Below the pieces are notes generated by a model. That model saw only the letters and a program-made list of their open reading frames with translations. It ran no database searches and had not been told where the DNA came from. A stretch of DNA of 44,819 bases from Deltaproteobacteria bacterium (GTDB lineage Bacteria; Desulfobacterota; Binatia; UBA9968): assembly GCA_009692615.1 (NCBI GenBank), contig SHYW01000033.1, positions 1-44,819 on the forward strand, in the 5' to 3' direction. The translations under genes were made by a program, and so were the position numbers. Below, piece by piece: positions 8,540 to 17,197 of the stretch. Positions within the stretch are counted from its first letter, which is position 1, and every line of letters starts with the position of its first letter.

Positions 8540-8555
8540 TGTTTCACGTGAAACT
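8540..8555. promoter_or_regulatory. parS: parS centromere site 1
   Basis: TGTTTCACGTGAAACT matches the 16-bp chromosomal parS consensus (TGTTTCACGTGAAACA) except for the last base. ParB, encoded 2.8 kb downstream, would load here. The site ends at the base immediately before the mnmG start codon and is preceded by an AT-rich stretch (about 8480-8525). Confidence 0.93.
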
Positions 8556-10430
8556 ATGAAAAGCGAACAGATATTCGATGTAATCGTTGTTGGCGCCGGC
8601 CATGCCGGAATTGAGGCGTGCTTGGCAGCCGCTAGGATGGGTTGTAGCACGTTGATGCTGACCTTGAATCTCGACCATATTGGTCAGATGTCATGTAACC
8701 CCGCAATTGGCGGTATTGGCAAGGGCCATCTGGTTAAAGAAATCGACGCGCTCGGTGGTGAGATGGGGCTGGCTATTGATGAGACCGGAATTCAATTTCG
8801 AATCCTCAATACCAAGAAAGGGCCTGCGGTTAGGGCGTCTCGGGCCCAGGCTGACAAGGCGCTGTATCGTCTGCGCATGAAGCGTGTCTTAGAGAACTGT
8901 CCAGGGCTGACTTTGCGCCAGGGAAGTGCGGAGGCTCTGCTCGTTGAAGATGGTGAAATAAAAGGTGTTGAAACTCAGATCGGTGAAAAATTCTACGGTC
9001 GGAGCGTCATTCTCACTACGGGGACCTTTCTCAAGGGTTTGATCCATATAGGCGATAGAAACTATTCGGCGGGCCGGGCTGGCGATTTCGCAGTGCAAGG
9101 ATTGAGCGAGTCGATGGTGCGCCTAGGGTTCAAAGTCGGAAGGCTTAAGACGGGAACTTGCCCAAGGTTGGATAGCCGTACGATTAACTACTCTCAACTT
9201 GAAGTTCAGCCTGGTGATAACCCACCGCAGCCATTTTCATTCTCCAGTCGCGGCGTAACGCAGCGGCAGGTGCCGTGTCACATCACCTATACTAACAAAC
9301 AGACCCATGATGTAATTCGCGCGGCGATCCATCGCTCTCCGATGTATTCCGGAGTGATTAAGAGTCGTGGGCCACGATATTGTCCGTCGATTGAGGATAA
9401 GGTTTATCGATTCGCGGATAAGGAGCGGCATCAAATTTTTCTAGAACCAGAAGGTTTGGATACAAATGAGGTTTATCCGAATGGATTATCGACAAGTTTG
9501 CCATTAGATGTGCAACTTGAAATGGTGCACTCGATTAAAGGCTTGGAGAATGCCGAGGTGATGCGACCTGGCTATGCTATTGAGTATGATTACTTCGAGC
9601 CGACCCAGCTTCATCCAACACTGGAAACTAAGCTGGTCAAAGGCCTCTACCATGCGGGCCAAATCAACGGTACTACTGGCTATGAAGAAGCTGCGGCCCA
9701 AGGCATCATGGCAGGAATCAATGCAGTGCTTAGCTTGCGGGGTGAGGAGCCTTTAATCTTTTCTCGCGACCAGGCTTATATTGGAGTTCTTATCGACGAT
9801 TTGGTGACTAAAGGGACCGACAGCGAGCCCTACCGGATGTTTACCTCCCGAGCAGAATATCGACTCTTGCTTCGAGAAGACAACGCCGATCTGCGCTTAA
9901 CCGAGATAGGCTATAGAATAGGCCTAAACAGCAGTGAGGCTAACGCTCGGTTGATAGATAAGAAGCGGGCGGTGGAGATGCTGATCAGCCACTTGAATCA
10001 TAATCAGCTAGCATCTAATGCCGAGATTGATGTTCAATTGGACTCGTTCGGATCGGCCTCGCTTAGTGGTCCGGTTGCTTTGTCTCAATTGCTACGCCGG
10101 CCGGAAGTCACTATGGAACGGCTCCGTAAGCTAGTTCCCAATATTCCCAAGGTGGCGCCGGATGTGGAAGCGCAGGCCGAAATTCACATCAAGTACGAGG
10201 GTTATGTCAATCGGCAACTGGAGATCGTCGAGCGCTTTCAAAAGATGGAGCATGTCCGCTTGCCAGAAGACATCGACTACGCAAAGATCAGCGGCCTTTC
10301 GCGCGAAGTCTGCGAGAAGTTAACTCGCATCCGGCCGCGGTCTATTGGCCAAGCTTCGAGAATATCCGGCATCACACCAGCTGCATTGACGCTTCTTTCG
10401 TTTTATATGAAGAAGCGAAAGAGTGCGTAG
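8556..10430 (+). CDS. mnmG: tRNA uridine-5-carboxymethylaminomethyl(34) synthesis enzyme MnmG (GidA)
   Basis: The 624-residue length is typical. The FAD-binding Rossmann motif is GAGHAGIEA at 13-21. Further family blocks are [29 protein letters not shown], the [16 protein letters not shown] segment and [19 protein letters not shown]. The helical MnmE-binding C-terminus is present ([20 protein letters not shown]). It forms the FAD/NADH half of the MnmEG complex. The ATG follows parS with no spacer, so there is no independent ribosome-binding site. ParB bound at parS could affect its expression (inference). Confidence 0.97.
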   Translation: MKSEQIFDVIVVGAGHAGIEACLAAARMGCSTLMLTLNLDHIGQMSCNPAIGGIGKGHLVKEIDALGGEMGLAIDETGIQFRILNTKKGPAVRASRAQADKALYRLRMKRVLENCPGLTLRQGSAEALLVEDGEIKGVETQIGEKFYGRSVILTTGTFLKGLIHIGDRNYSAGRAGDFAVQGLSESMVRLGFKVGRLKTGTCPRLDSRTINYSQLEVQPGDNPPQPFSFSSRGVTQRQVPCHITYTNKQTHDVIRAAIHRSPMYSGVIKSRGPRYCPSIEDKVYRFADKERHQIFLEPEGLDTNEVYPNGLSTSLPLDVQLEMVHSIKGLENAEVMRPGYAIEYDYFEPTQLHPTLETKLVKGLYHAGQINGTTGYEEAAAQGIMAGINAVLSLRGEEPLIFSRDQAYIGVLIDDLVTKGTDSEPYRMFTSRAEYRLLLREDNADLRLTEIGYRIGLNSSEANARLIDKKRAVEMLISHLNHNQLASNAEIDVQLDSFGSASLSGPVALSQLLRRPEVTMERLRKLVPNIPKVAPDVEAQAEIHIKYEGYVNRQLEIVERFQKMEHVRLPEDIDYAKISGLSREVCEKLTRIRPRSIGQASRISGITPAALTLLSFYMKKRKSA

Positions 10431-10492
10431 TTTTCTCCGCCGCCAGGTTCTAAAAGCGATCTTATCCGGCCTAGGTTGGGGCCAGTTTCTTT

Positions 10493-10508
10493 TGTTTCAC
10501 GTGAAACG
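10493..10508. promoter_or_regulatory. parS: parS centromere site 2
   Basis: TGTTTCACGTGAAACG has the perfect 14-bp palindromic core (10494-10507) of chromosomal parS. It lies 93 bp upstream of the parA start and 63 bp after the mnmG stop. The two sites are 1.95 kb apart and flank mnmG. Confidence 0.93.
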
Positions 10509-10534
10509 GAAGAAAATGCTTCTAATTCCATAAA

Positions 10535-10580
10535 TTGTATGATACAAAATAGCAAATCCGCAATGATTATATAAATCATT
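10535..10580. promoter_or_regulatory. AT-rich parA leader with two dyads
   Basis: TTGTAT-G-ATACAA (10535-10547) and AATGATT-N5-AATCATT (10562-10580) are perfect dyads in a strongly AT-rich 95-bp leader just before parA. They are candidate operators for autoregulation of the par operon, or DNA-unwinding sequence. No DnaA-box consensus was found nearby. Confidence 0.35.
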
Positions 10581-10600
10581 GAATTATAAGGTTATTTTAG

Positions 10601-11395
10601 TTGTTAAGAATAATCGCTATTGCGAATCAGAAGGGTGGAGTTGGTAAGACTACCACGTCGATTAACCTCGCAGCTTCACTGGCGTTGGCCGCCAAACGGG
10701 TTCTGTTAGTCGACCTTGATCCGCAGGGTAACAGTACAACTGGGCTCGGTGTCGATCGGTCGCAGCTAATGGCGAGTCTCTATCACGTGCTTGATGGGAC
10801 GCGATTTATCGGCGAAGTGTTGTGCCAGACCGCTTTACCTCAGTTGCTTCTAGTTCCGGCGACTAAGGATCTGGTTGGTGCGGAAGTTGAATTGGTCAGT
10901 GCCGATCGACGCGAGTATCGCTTGAAGGAAGCGCTAACGTCGGTCTCGGCCCATTATGATTATATCCTGCTCGATTGTCCGCCTTCTTTGGGATTACTCA
11001 CTTTGAATGCGCTAACGGCCGCTGATGCGTTGCTGATTCCAATTCAAAGCGAATACTACGCGCTTGAGGGGCTGAGCGCGATTTTAGAAACCATGAATCT
11101 AGTGCAGAAGGTTTTGAATCCAGGTCTGCATTTAGAAGGCATCGTCATTACCATGTTCGACAGCCGTAATCGCCTATCGCACCAAGTCGTCGAAGAAATA
11201 CGCGCGCACTTTCCTGACAAACTATTTACCACGATTATCCGCCGCAATGTTCGGCTAAGCGAAAGCCCGAGTTACGGCAAGCCGATTTGTTTGTACGATC
11301 CGGCCTCGACGGGCGCACAAGATTATCAAGATCTAGCAAAGGAGTTGATTACCCGTGGAGAACACGTTGTCGACGCAGAAGCGGGGCTTGGGTAG
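10601..11395 (+). CDS. parA: Chromosome partitioning ATPase ParA (Soj)
   Basis: The 264-residue ATPase has the deviant Walker A motif KGGVGKTT at 11-18 (signature Lys followed by Gly-Gly), VDLDPQGNSTTGLG as A' and DCPPSLG as Walker B. It binds DNA nonspecifically when ATP-bound and moves or segregates ParB-parS complexes at the origin region. The start is a TTG: it begins right before the first beta strand (LRIIAIANQ), and a TAAGG ribosome-binding site lies 9 nt upstream. It overlaps parB by 41 nt, so the two are translated from one message. Confidence 0.95.
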   Translation: MLRIIAIANQKGGVGKTTTSINLAASLALAAKRVLLVDLDPQGNSTTGLGVDRSQLMASLYHVLDGTRFIGEVLCQTALPQLLLVPATKDLVGAEVELVSADRREYRLKEALTSVSAHYDYILLDCPPSLGLLTLNALTAADALLIPIQSEYYALEGLSAILETMNLVQKVLNPGLHLEGIVITMFDSRNRLSHQVVEEIRAHFPDKLFTTIIRRNVRLSESPSYGKPICLYDPASTGAQDYQDLAKELITRGEHVVDAEAGLG

Positions 11396-12248
11396 AGGTC
11401 TCAGTGCGCTGATTCCCACAGCGGCGGAGCCGATCGTCCCAACGCCTCAAGATAGTTCACCGAAAGAAATCGCCGTCGATCGTATCACCGCGAGTCCATT
11501 TCAGCCGCGGCGCAGCTTCGATGAAGCGAAGATCGAAGAACTGGCGGTGTCGATCCGCAACCAAGGCATCATTCAACCGCTAGTGGTCCGGCCCATGGGC
11601 GACGGCTACCAACTCATCGCCGGCGAACGGCGTTGGCGCGCGGCGATGCGCGCTGGATTAGCGCGAGTTCCGGTGGTCATTCGGGATGCTAGCGATCATG
11701 AAGCGCTGCAACTGGCGCTGGTGGAAAATCTTCAGCGCGAGGATTTGAATGCCATCGAAGAAGCGGCGGCCTATCGCCGACTCCAAGAAGAATTTCACTG
11801 GAGCCAAGAAGAGATGGCGGACAAAGTCGGCAAGAGCCGCCCCGCCATCGCAAACTCGCTACGCCTGTTGACTCTGCCGGCGGAGGTTCAACAACAGGTG
11901 ACTTCCGGCAATCTTCCCGCCGGCCAAGCGCGGGCGCTCTTGGGACTGCACACCGAACCGTTGATTATTTCCGCTTGCCGGGAAGTGATCGCCAAAGGAT
12001 TATCGACGCGCGACACTGAGAAAATGGTGCGCACGTTATTGGTTGGACGCAAACGGCGCGGTCACCTACCTCTGGTCGATCCGGATCTAAAAGCGGTGGT
12101 GGAAAACTTGCAACGTTCCCTCGGCACAAAGGTTCGCTTACTACCGAAGGCGAGATCGGCCAAAGGTAAGATTGAAATCGAATACTACACCCTGGTGGAT
12201 CTCGAACGGATCATTCAAGTAATTACGACGCGCTTTGTTGCTGCTTAG
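11355..12248 (+). CDS. parB: Chromosome partitioning protein ParB (Spo0J)
   Basis: The 297-residue CTPase/DNA-binding protein starts at GTG 11355, inside the parA 3' end, with AAAGGAG about 10 nt upstream. The N-terminal KRGLGRGLSALIP segment is the ParA-stimulating peptide. The ParB/CTPase fold follows (SPFQPRRSFD; GERRWRAAMRAG at 90-101), then the NLQREDLNAIEEA motif and a helix-turn-helix around 133-165. The C-terminal dimerisation domain is present. It would bind the two parS sites at 8540 and 10493. Gene order mnmE-mnmG-parA-parB is usual near bacterial origins, but rsmG is missing from between mnmG and parA. Confidence 0.96.
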   Translation: MENTLSTQKRGLGRGLSALIPTAAEPIVPTPQDSSPKEIAVDRITASPFQPRRSFDEAKIEELAVSIRNQGIIQPLVVRPMGDGYQLIAGERRWRAAMRAGLARVPVVIRDASDHEALQLALVENLQREDLNAIEEAAAYRRLQEEFHWSQEEMADKVGKSRPAIANSLRLLTLPAEVQQQVTSGNLPAGQARALLGLHTEPLIISACREVIAKGLSTRDTEKMVRTLLVGRKRRGHLPLVDPDLKAVVENLQRSLGTKVRLLPKARSAKGKIEIEYYTLVDLERIIQVITTRFVAA

Positions 12249-12290
12249 CGGCCAAGTCAATTAGAAGAAGAATTGAAACCGTCGAGAAAA

Positions 12291-14348
12291 CTAACTTTCC
12301 AGCAACGGCTTCAGAGCCGACCACTCGGTGACTGGCGGCGAACAAGTGTAGTTGTGGCAAACGTAAACCGTCGCTTTGCCATCGATCTGCATTTTATCTT
12401 GTAGCAGTGGCGATATGTTTAAGAGCGGTTCGCCGGGCGGCGCTAACTGAAGTGTCGAGTTAGGTAGATAGAGAGAATGAATGTCAGCTAACATTTCCTC
12501 CGTGCGCGAATCTTGCCGCTCGCCGATGACGACAATTTCCTTCGGTTTCGACAAATAAAAATCCAGCGCGCAGAGCAAATGGGCGAAGCCGAAGGGTTGG
12601 CTTTCCATGCCGTCGTAGTAAGCGCGCAGAGTTTTTTCGGCACGCTCGCGATACTCTTCTTTCCCGGTGATGTGATGCAAGCGCAACAACAACTGAGTTG
12701 ACATGGCGTTGCCCGAGGGAACCGACGCATCGAAAATCGTTTTAGCGCGGCTAATTAACTGCTCATGCGACAAACCGGTGAAATAGAAGCCGCCGTCTCG
12801 ATCGTCCCAGAACTCGCGCACCATGATGTCGCATAACTCAAGCGCGCGCTCCAACAGCGAAGGGTCGAACAACACTTCATAAGCGTCGAGCAAGCCGATC
12901 GCGAGAAAAGCATAATCGTCGAGATAACCGAGGAGCTTGGCTTGGCCGTCTTTGTAAGTGTGCAACAAGAAACCATCGCGAAACAATTGGCGAAAAATAA
13001 AATCGACGGTGCGCTTGATCGCTTCGTCGTATTCTGGACACGGCGCAACCTTCATCGCCGCGGCGAAACCGGAAAGCATCAAGCCGTTCCACGCCGTGAT
13101 AATTTTCTCATCGCGAAATGGTTTGACGCGCTTTTCCCTTTCGGCGAACAATCTCTTTTTCACGTCGGCGACGATCGTTTCGATCTCAGCCGGCTCTTTG
13201 CGGAAATATTTGCTCGCTTGCTCGACCGTGAGAATCGGGTGAAGTATATTTTTCTCTTCGAAGTTGCCATATTTACTGACGTCGTAGATCCTACCGAATA
13301 CTTCAGCCGACTCCGCGCCGACGATGTGATTGACTTCGTCTTCCGTCCAGACAAAGAACTTGCCTTCTACACCTTCGCTGTCCGCATCCTGGGTGGAATA
13401 GAATCCGCCTTCAGATTGAAGCATTTCGCGAATCAAATAACTGCAAGACTCATTGACGACATTCAGAAACAACGGGTTCTTGGTGATCGTGTAGGCTTGA
13501 GCATAGATGCGAACCAGCTGTGCGTTGTCGTAGAGCATTTTTTCAAAGTGCGGCACGAGCCACTTCGCGTCGACCGAATAACGATGAAATCCGCCGCCGA
13601 CGTGATCGTAGAGGCCGCCTTGGGCCATCTTAGTCAACGTGTGCGTGACCATTTCTAAATAGCGCTCGTTCCGCGAATGGTGATAGTGGCGCAAGAACAG
13701 TTCATATACGCCAACGTTGGGAAACTTCGGTGCTTTTCCGAGGCCACCATTTTCGTCGTCGTAGGCGCGGGCGATGCTTTCGACACCCTCGGCGATAACA
13801 TTTGGCGAGAATGGTTTTTCGCTATGCACCGATTCCGACATGCGCTGCAATGCGGCTAAAATTTCGCCGACGCTTTTTTCGACGTCCACCGGCCGCTCCC
13901 GAAAGGCTTGATTGACTCCCATCAAGATACGTGGAAAGCCCGGCATGCCACCACGGTCTTGCGGTGGAAAATAGGTGCCGCCGTAAAACGGCTTGCGTTC
14001 AGGAGTGAGAAACATGGTCATGGGCCAGCCGCCGCGACCGGTGAGCAGCTGCACCGCACTCATGTAGATTTCATCTAAGTCCGGCCGCTCTTCGCGGTCA
14101 ACTTTGATGTTGACGAACAGTTCGTTCATCAGCCCGGCGATTTGTTCATTCTCAAACGACTCGCGCTCCATCACATGACACCAGTGACAAGCCGAGTAGC
14201 CGATGCTCAGTAGGATCGGTTTATTCTTCGCTTGAGCTGCGGCAAAGGCCTCTTCGCCCCAGGGAAACCAATCCACCGGATTGTGCGCATGTTGAATCAA
14301 GTACGGACTGGTCTCGCCGATCAGCCGATTGGTGTGTTTGTGTTCCAT
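12291..14348 (-). CDS. DUF255 thioredoxin domain-containing protein (YyaL/SPATA20 family)
   Basis: This 685-residue protein matches the family's usual length. Its N-terminal 170 residues are a thioredoxin-like DUF255 domain with [21 protein letters not shown] and a CHWC redox-type motif at 54-57, followed by [13 protein letters not shown] and the [11 protein letters not shown] segment. The remainder is an all-helical (alpha/alpha)-barrel like N-acylglucosamine 2-epimerase or glycosidases, with blocks such as [30 protein letters not shown] and [10 protein letters not shown]. The biochemical function of the family is not established. It starts 13 nt after the stop of the cold-shock gene and is probably cotranscribed with it. 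It converges with parB. Confidence 0.93.
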   Translation of the reverse strand: MEHKHTNRLIGETSPYLIQHAHNPVDWFPWGEEAFAAAQAKNKPILLSIGYSACHWCHVMERESFENEQIAGLMNELFVNIKVDREERPDLDEIYMSAVQLLTGRGGWPMTMFLTPERKPFYGGTYFPPQDRGGMPGFPRILMGVNQAFRERPVDVEKSVGEILAALQRMSESVHSEKPFSPNVIAEGVESIARAYDDENGGLGKAPKFPNVGVYELFLRHYHHSRNERYLEMVTHTLTKMAQGGLYDHVGGGFHRYSVDAKWLVPHFEKMLYDNAQLVRIYAQAYTITKNPLFLNVVNESCSYLIREMLQSEGGFYSTQDADSEGVEGKFFVWTEDEVNHIVGAESAEVFGRIYDVSKYGNFEEKNILHPILTVEQASKYFRKEPAEIETIVADVKKRLFAEREKRVKPFRDEKIITAWNGLMLSGFAAAMKVAPCPEYDEAIKRTVDFIFRQLFRDGFLLHTYKDGQAKLLGYLDDYAFLAIGLLDAYEVLFDPSLLERALELCDIMVREFWDDRDGGFYFTGLSHEQLISRAKTIFDASVPSGNAMSTQLLLRLHHITGKEEYRERAEKTLRAYYDGMESQPFGFAHLLCALDFYLSKPKEIVVIGERQDSRTEEMLADIHSLYLPNSTLQLAPPGEPLLNISPLLQDKMQIDGKATVYVCHNYTCSPPVTEWSALKPLLES

Positions 14349-14361
14349 GGAGTCTTGGGAA

Positions 14362-14565
14362 TCAGCGCACTTTCAAGTCGAAGGCCACCGGACCCTTGTC
14401 GCCCTTGCGGGTTTGAAACTGCACGGTGTCGCCTTCATTGATGTCTTCGATCTGCACCCGCGGCGCTAAACTGCTGCGATGAAAAAAAACATCTTCGCTG
14501 CTATCGTCCGGCTTGATAAATCCGAAACCTTTGTCGCGCATGATTTTTTTGATTACGCCAGTCAT
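14362..14565 (-). CDS. Cold-shock domain protein (CspA family)
   Basis: This 67-residue single OB-fold protein has RNP1 KGFGFI at 12-17 and RNP2 VFFHRS at 26-31, the two single-stranded nucleic-acid-binding motifs. Length and ending (GPVAFDLKV) are typical of CspA-like RNA chaperones. An AGAGA ribosome-binding site precedes the ATG. It is divergent from the glycosyltransferase-like gene, with 97 bp between the starts. Confidence 0.95.
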   Translation of the reverse strand: MTGVIKKIMRDKGFGFIKPDDSSEDVFFHRSSLAPRVQIEDINEGDTVQFQTRKGDKGPVAFDLKVR

Positions 14566-14602
14566 TTTATTCTCTCTTCCCTGCGCACGGCGCAGCGTTG
14601 GC

Positions 14603-14631
14603 TTGACAATTCTTGAGCCGCTCCCTAGTTT
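14603..14631 (+). promoter_or_regulatory. Sigma-70-type promoter of the glycosyltransferase/ispH cluster
   Basis: TTGACA (14603-14608), a 17-nt spacer and TAGTTT (14626-14631). The -35 hexamer and spacing are ideal. The predicted start near 14638 excludes upstream ATG/TTG codons and supports the TTG at 14663 as the translation start of the next gene. Confidence 0.5.
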
Positions 14632-14662
14632 GAGCTTTCGATTTCATACAACCAAAAGCCGC

Positions 14663-15736
14663 TTGAGTTCAATTCTTTATTACATTACCGGTCATGGCTT
14701 CGGCCACGCCGTGCGCTCCCATCAGGTGATTCGCGCGCTGTTGCATGCCGATGACGCTTTGTCGGTTCACGTTCGCACCAGCGCAGCGCCGTGGTTGTTT
14801 GCCAATTCACCGATGCCGGTCAGCCATTCACGCCAATCCCTCGACGTCGGCATTATCCAGCGCGATAGCTTGCGCATGGAGCTTGCCGAGACGCTGGAAT
14901 CTTGCCGAATGCTTTATGGCCGCGCCAGCGAGTTGATCGAGCAAGAGTTAGCATTTATCAAGGCGCACAAAATTCAACTCATCGTCGCCGACACACCGCC
15001 GCTCGCCTTTGAGATCGCGGCACGAGCTGGACTTCCGTCGGTATCGATTACCAATTTTACCTGGGATTTTATTTACCGCGCTTACCTCGATGAACATGCC
15101 GATTTTGCTCCGCTGATCGAACAGATGACCGCGTACTATGGTAAAACTTCGTTGGCGCTGACGCTGCCTTATCCTTGCGACACCAGTATGTTCCCGCGCC
15201 AGCAAGCCATCCCCTGGGTGGCACGCCGTTCGACGTTAACCAAAGAGAGAGCGCGCGACAAATTCGATTTGCCTCGGCACGCAACCATCGTACTTATAAG
15301 TTTCGGCGGTCTCGGTCTCGATCGTATACCGTGGGACAAGCTCAAACAACAACGACAGTTTATCTTCGTCACCACCGGCGCGACGCAACATGCCGAAGAT
15401 AACGTCGTCGTTCTTGCCGACACGCAGAATTCCTACGAAGACTTAGTCTGCGCGGTCGATTGCATTGTCACCAAGCCGGGCTACGGTATCGTTGCCGATG
15501 TGCTCGCTCATCGTCTGCCAATTCTCTATACCGACCGTGGCGACTTCGCCGAATTTCCCAAGTTAGTCCAAGCGCTGCGCGACTGCGCTACTTGCGAACA
15601 CATTCCTCAGCAGGAACTACTCGCGGGCAATCTAGAACCGTACTTGTCGAGACTCCTGGCTACACCACCGCACTGGCCGGCAGTTGATTTGCGCGGCGCG
15701 GAAGTCGCTGCGGCGGAAATCATGGCCATGCTCTAA
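14663..15736 (+). CDS. Glycosyltransferase-like protein (MurG/GT28-type fold; arabinokinase N-domain-like)
   Basis: Starting at TTG 14663 the product has 357 residues. The frame stays open further upstream, but that part overlaps the divergent cold-shock gene and the promoter. It begins LSSILYYITGHGFGHAVRSHQVI, a glycine-rich nucleotide-sugar-transferase-like loop also found in the N-terminal domain of plant L-arabinokinases. The C-terminal half has an FGGLGLDRIPW strand and the donor-binding-type segment CIVTKPGYGIVADVLAHRLP, as in GT-B enzymes. Donor and acceptor are unknown. No transmembrane segment or signal is seen. ispH follows after 46 nt. Confidence 0.75.
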   Translation: MSSILYYITGHGFGHAVRSHQVIRALLHADDALSVHVRTSAAPWLFANSPMPVSHSRQSLDVGIIQRDSLRMELAETLESCRMLYGRASELIEQELAFIKAHKIQLIVADTPPLAFEIAARAGLPSVSITNFTWDFIYRAYLDEHADFAPLIEQMTAYYGKTSLALTLPYPCDTSMFPRQQAIPWVARRSTLTKERARDKFDLPRHATIVLISFGGLGLDRIPWDKLKQQRQFIFVTTGATQHAEDNVVVLADTQNSYEDLVCAVDCIVTKPGYGIVADVLAHRLPILYTDRGDFAEFPKLVQALRDCATCEHIPQQELLAGNLEPYLSRLLATPPHWPAVDLRGAEVAAAEIMAML

Positions 15737-15782
15737 TTGCCGGTTGACAGCGTACAGCGATTCCTCCAGACTCCAGTGCATT

Positions 15783-16724
15783 ATGGCGATTGAAAAAGTC
15801 ATCCTCGCTAAGCCGCGCGGCTTTTGCGCCGGCGTCGAAATGGCGATCGAAACGGTGGAGCGCGCACTCAAGAAACATGGCGCGCCGCTCTATGTGTTTC
15901 ACGAGATCGTGCACAATCTGCATGTCGTCAACGATTTCAAAAAACGCGGTGTGACCTTCGTCAACGCCATCGACGAAATACCCAACGGCGCCAATGTGAT
16001 CTTCAGCGCCCATGGCATCGCGCCGGCGATCTGGCAGCAAGCTAAAAATAAACATTTGCAATTTGTCATCGACGGCACATGCCCGTTGGTGGAAAAAGTC
16101 CATCGCGAAGTGCGCAAGTTCGTTCTCCAGGGCTATTGGATTATTCTCGTCGGCCATCGCAATCACGACGAAATCGTCGGCACCGCCGGCGAAGCGCCGG
16201 AGCGCACTTTGGTGGTCGGCAATATCGCCGAAGCGAAAGTTCTCAATGTCCCCGATCCTGACAAGGTCGTGGCCTTGACCCAGACGACTTTGAGCATGGA
16301 CGACACCAGAGAAATCATCGAAGTTCTCAAGCAGCGCTTTCCACAAATGATCACACCGGCGAAAGACGATATTTGTTACGCGACGCAAAACCGTCAGGAT
16401 GCGGTGAAACAATTGGTGCGCGCGGTGGATTTGGTTTTGGTCATCGGCTCGAAAAACAGCGAGAACTCCAATCAACTGGTCAGCGTCGCGCGCGCCAACG
16501 GCACGCCGGCGCATTTGATCGACGATCACCACGCTATCGATCCGCACTGGCTCGAAGGATTGTCCCGCGTCGGCATCACTTCCGGAGCCTCGGTGCCGGA
16601 GCAATTGGTCCAAGCGACTGTCGAATTTTTCCGCGCTCAAGGCGCGCAAGTGGAGCAGGTGGGAATGGTCGAAGAGAATATTCATTTCGCTTTGCCGACG
16701 GAGATCGCAGCTGTGGCGAATTAG
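15783..16724 (+). CDS. ispH: 4-hydroxy-3-methylbut-2-enyl diphosphate reductase IspH
   Basis: The ATG at 15783 gives a normal-length 313-residue enzyme; the open frame upstream has no family similarity. The three [4Fe-4S] cysteines lie in GFCAGV (Cys15), GTCPLV (Cys100) and DICYATQNRQ. The active-site His/Glu residues are in HEIVHN, SAHG and NHDEIVGT, and TQTTLS is conserved. It catalyses the last step of the methylerythritol phosphate pathway, giving isopentenyl and dimethylallyl diphosphate. It lies in a head-to-tail group with a glycosyltransferase-like gene and a VOC gene; no obvious functional tie is seen. Confidence 0.97.
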   Translation: MAIEKVILAKPRGFCAGVEMAIETVERALKKHGAPLYVFHEIVHNLHVVNDFKKRGVTFVNAIDEIPNGANVIFSAHGIAPAIWQQAKNKHLQFVIDGTCPLVEKVHREVRKFVLQGYWIILVGHRNHDEIVGTAGEAPERTLVVGNIAEAKVLNVPDPDKVVALTQTTLSMDDTREIIEVLKQRFPQMITPAKDDICYATQNRQDAVKQLVRAVDLVLVIGSKNSENSNQLVSVARANGTPAHLIDDHHAIDPHWLEGLSRVGITSGASVPEQLVQATVEFFRAQGAQVEQVGMVEENIHFALPTEIAAVAN

Positions 16725-16745
16725 TTGTTATTTAAGGGAGGCCTT

Positions 16746-17138
16746 ATGGCTCGTATCGTGCACATCGCCGTCAAAGTTGACGATCTGGAAAAGGCTACGG
16801 AGTTTTACGAAAAAACTTTTGGCTTCGCCGAAGTTCACACCGGCCAGGTGCGCGATCACACTTCGCGCCATCTGACCGATGGCACCATCGATCTGGCGCT
16901 GATCAAATATGACAGCGAAGAGTCCGCCGAATCCCGCGCCGCCGGTCTCGGGCCGTGCATCCACCACTTCGGCATTGAAGTCGATGATATGAAAAGTTCC
17001 GCTGCGGAGCTGGCCAAGTTCGGTTGTGAAATCATCAGCGCGCCCGGCGTGATCCCGATCAAATTCCGCGCCCCCGGCGGCACCGTGGCGGAAATCTCGC
17101 CCAAGGCGCGCTACGAAAAGCTCAAGCAAGTTTCCTAG
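16746..17138 (+). CDS. VOC family protein (glyoxalase/bleomycin resistance/dioxygenase fold)
   Basis: The 130-residue protein starts at ATG 16746 behind a strong AAGGGAGG ribosome-binding site. It has the paired beta-alpha-beta-beta-beta modules of the VOC fold: RIVHIAVKVDDLEKATEFYE opens module 1, and IHHFGIEVDDMKSSAAELAK opens module 2. Metal-ligand candidates are His in the first strand, His in IHHFG, and Glu in TVAEISP. The reaction is unknown; members include glyoxalase I, epimerases and extradiol dioxygenases. It is 21 nt after ispH and 59 nt before MmgE/PrpD. Confidence 0.85.
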   Translation: MARIVHIAVKVDDLEKATEFYEKTFGFAEVHTGQVRDHTSRHLTDGTIDLALIKYDSEESAESRAAGLGPCIHHFGIEVDDMKSSAAELAKFGCEIISAPGVIPIKFRAPGGTVAEISPKARYEKLKQVS

Positions 17139-17197
17139 ACGAAGGCATACTATCGGCGTGGCAATATATCAGTAATGCCAATCAGCAAGTTTCGCTT

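Noticed and set aside
8483-8540. AT-rich stretch before mnmG as the replication origin
   Set aside because: No cluster of DnaA boxes was found. parS sites show origin-proximal DNA only, not oriC itself.
15720-16685. Long open frame of 321 codons on minus opposite ispH
   Set aside because: It mirrors a clear ispH gene, has no recognisable domain, and is explained by the codon bias of the real gene. The same applies to long antisense frames opposite ileS (31758-32756), the SsuA-like gene (35543-36313) and the M24 gene (41893-42837).
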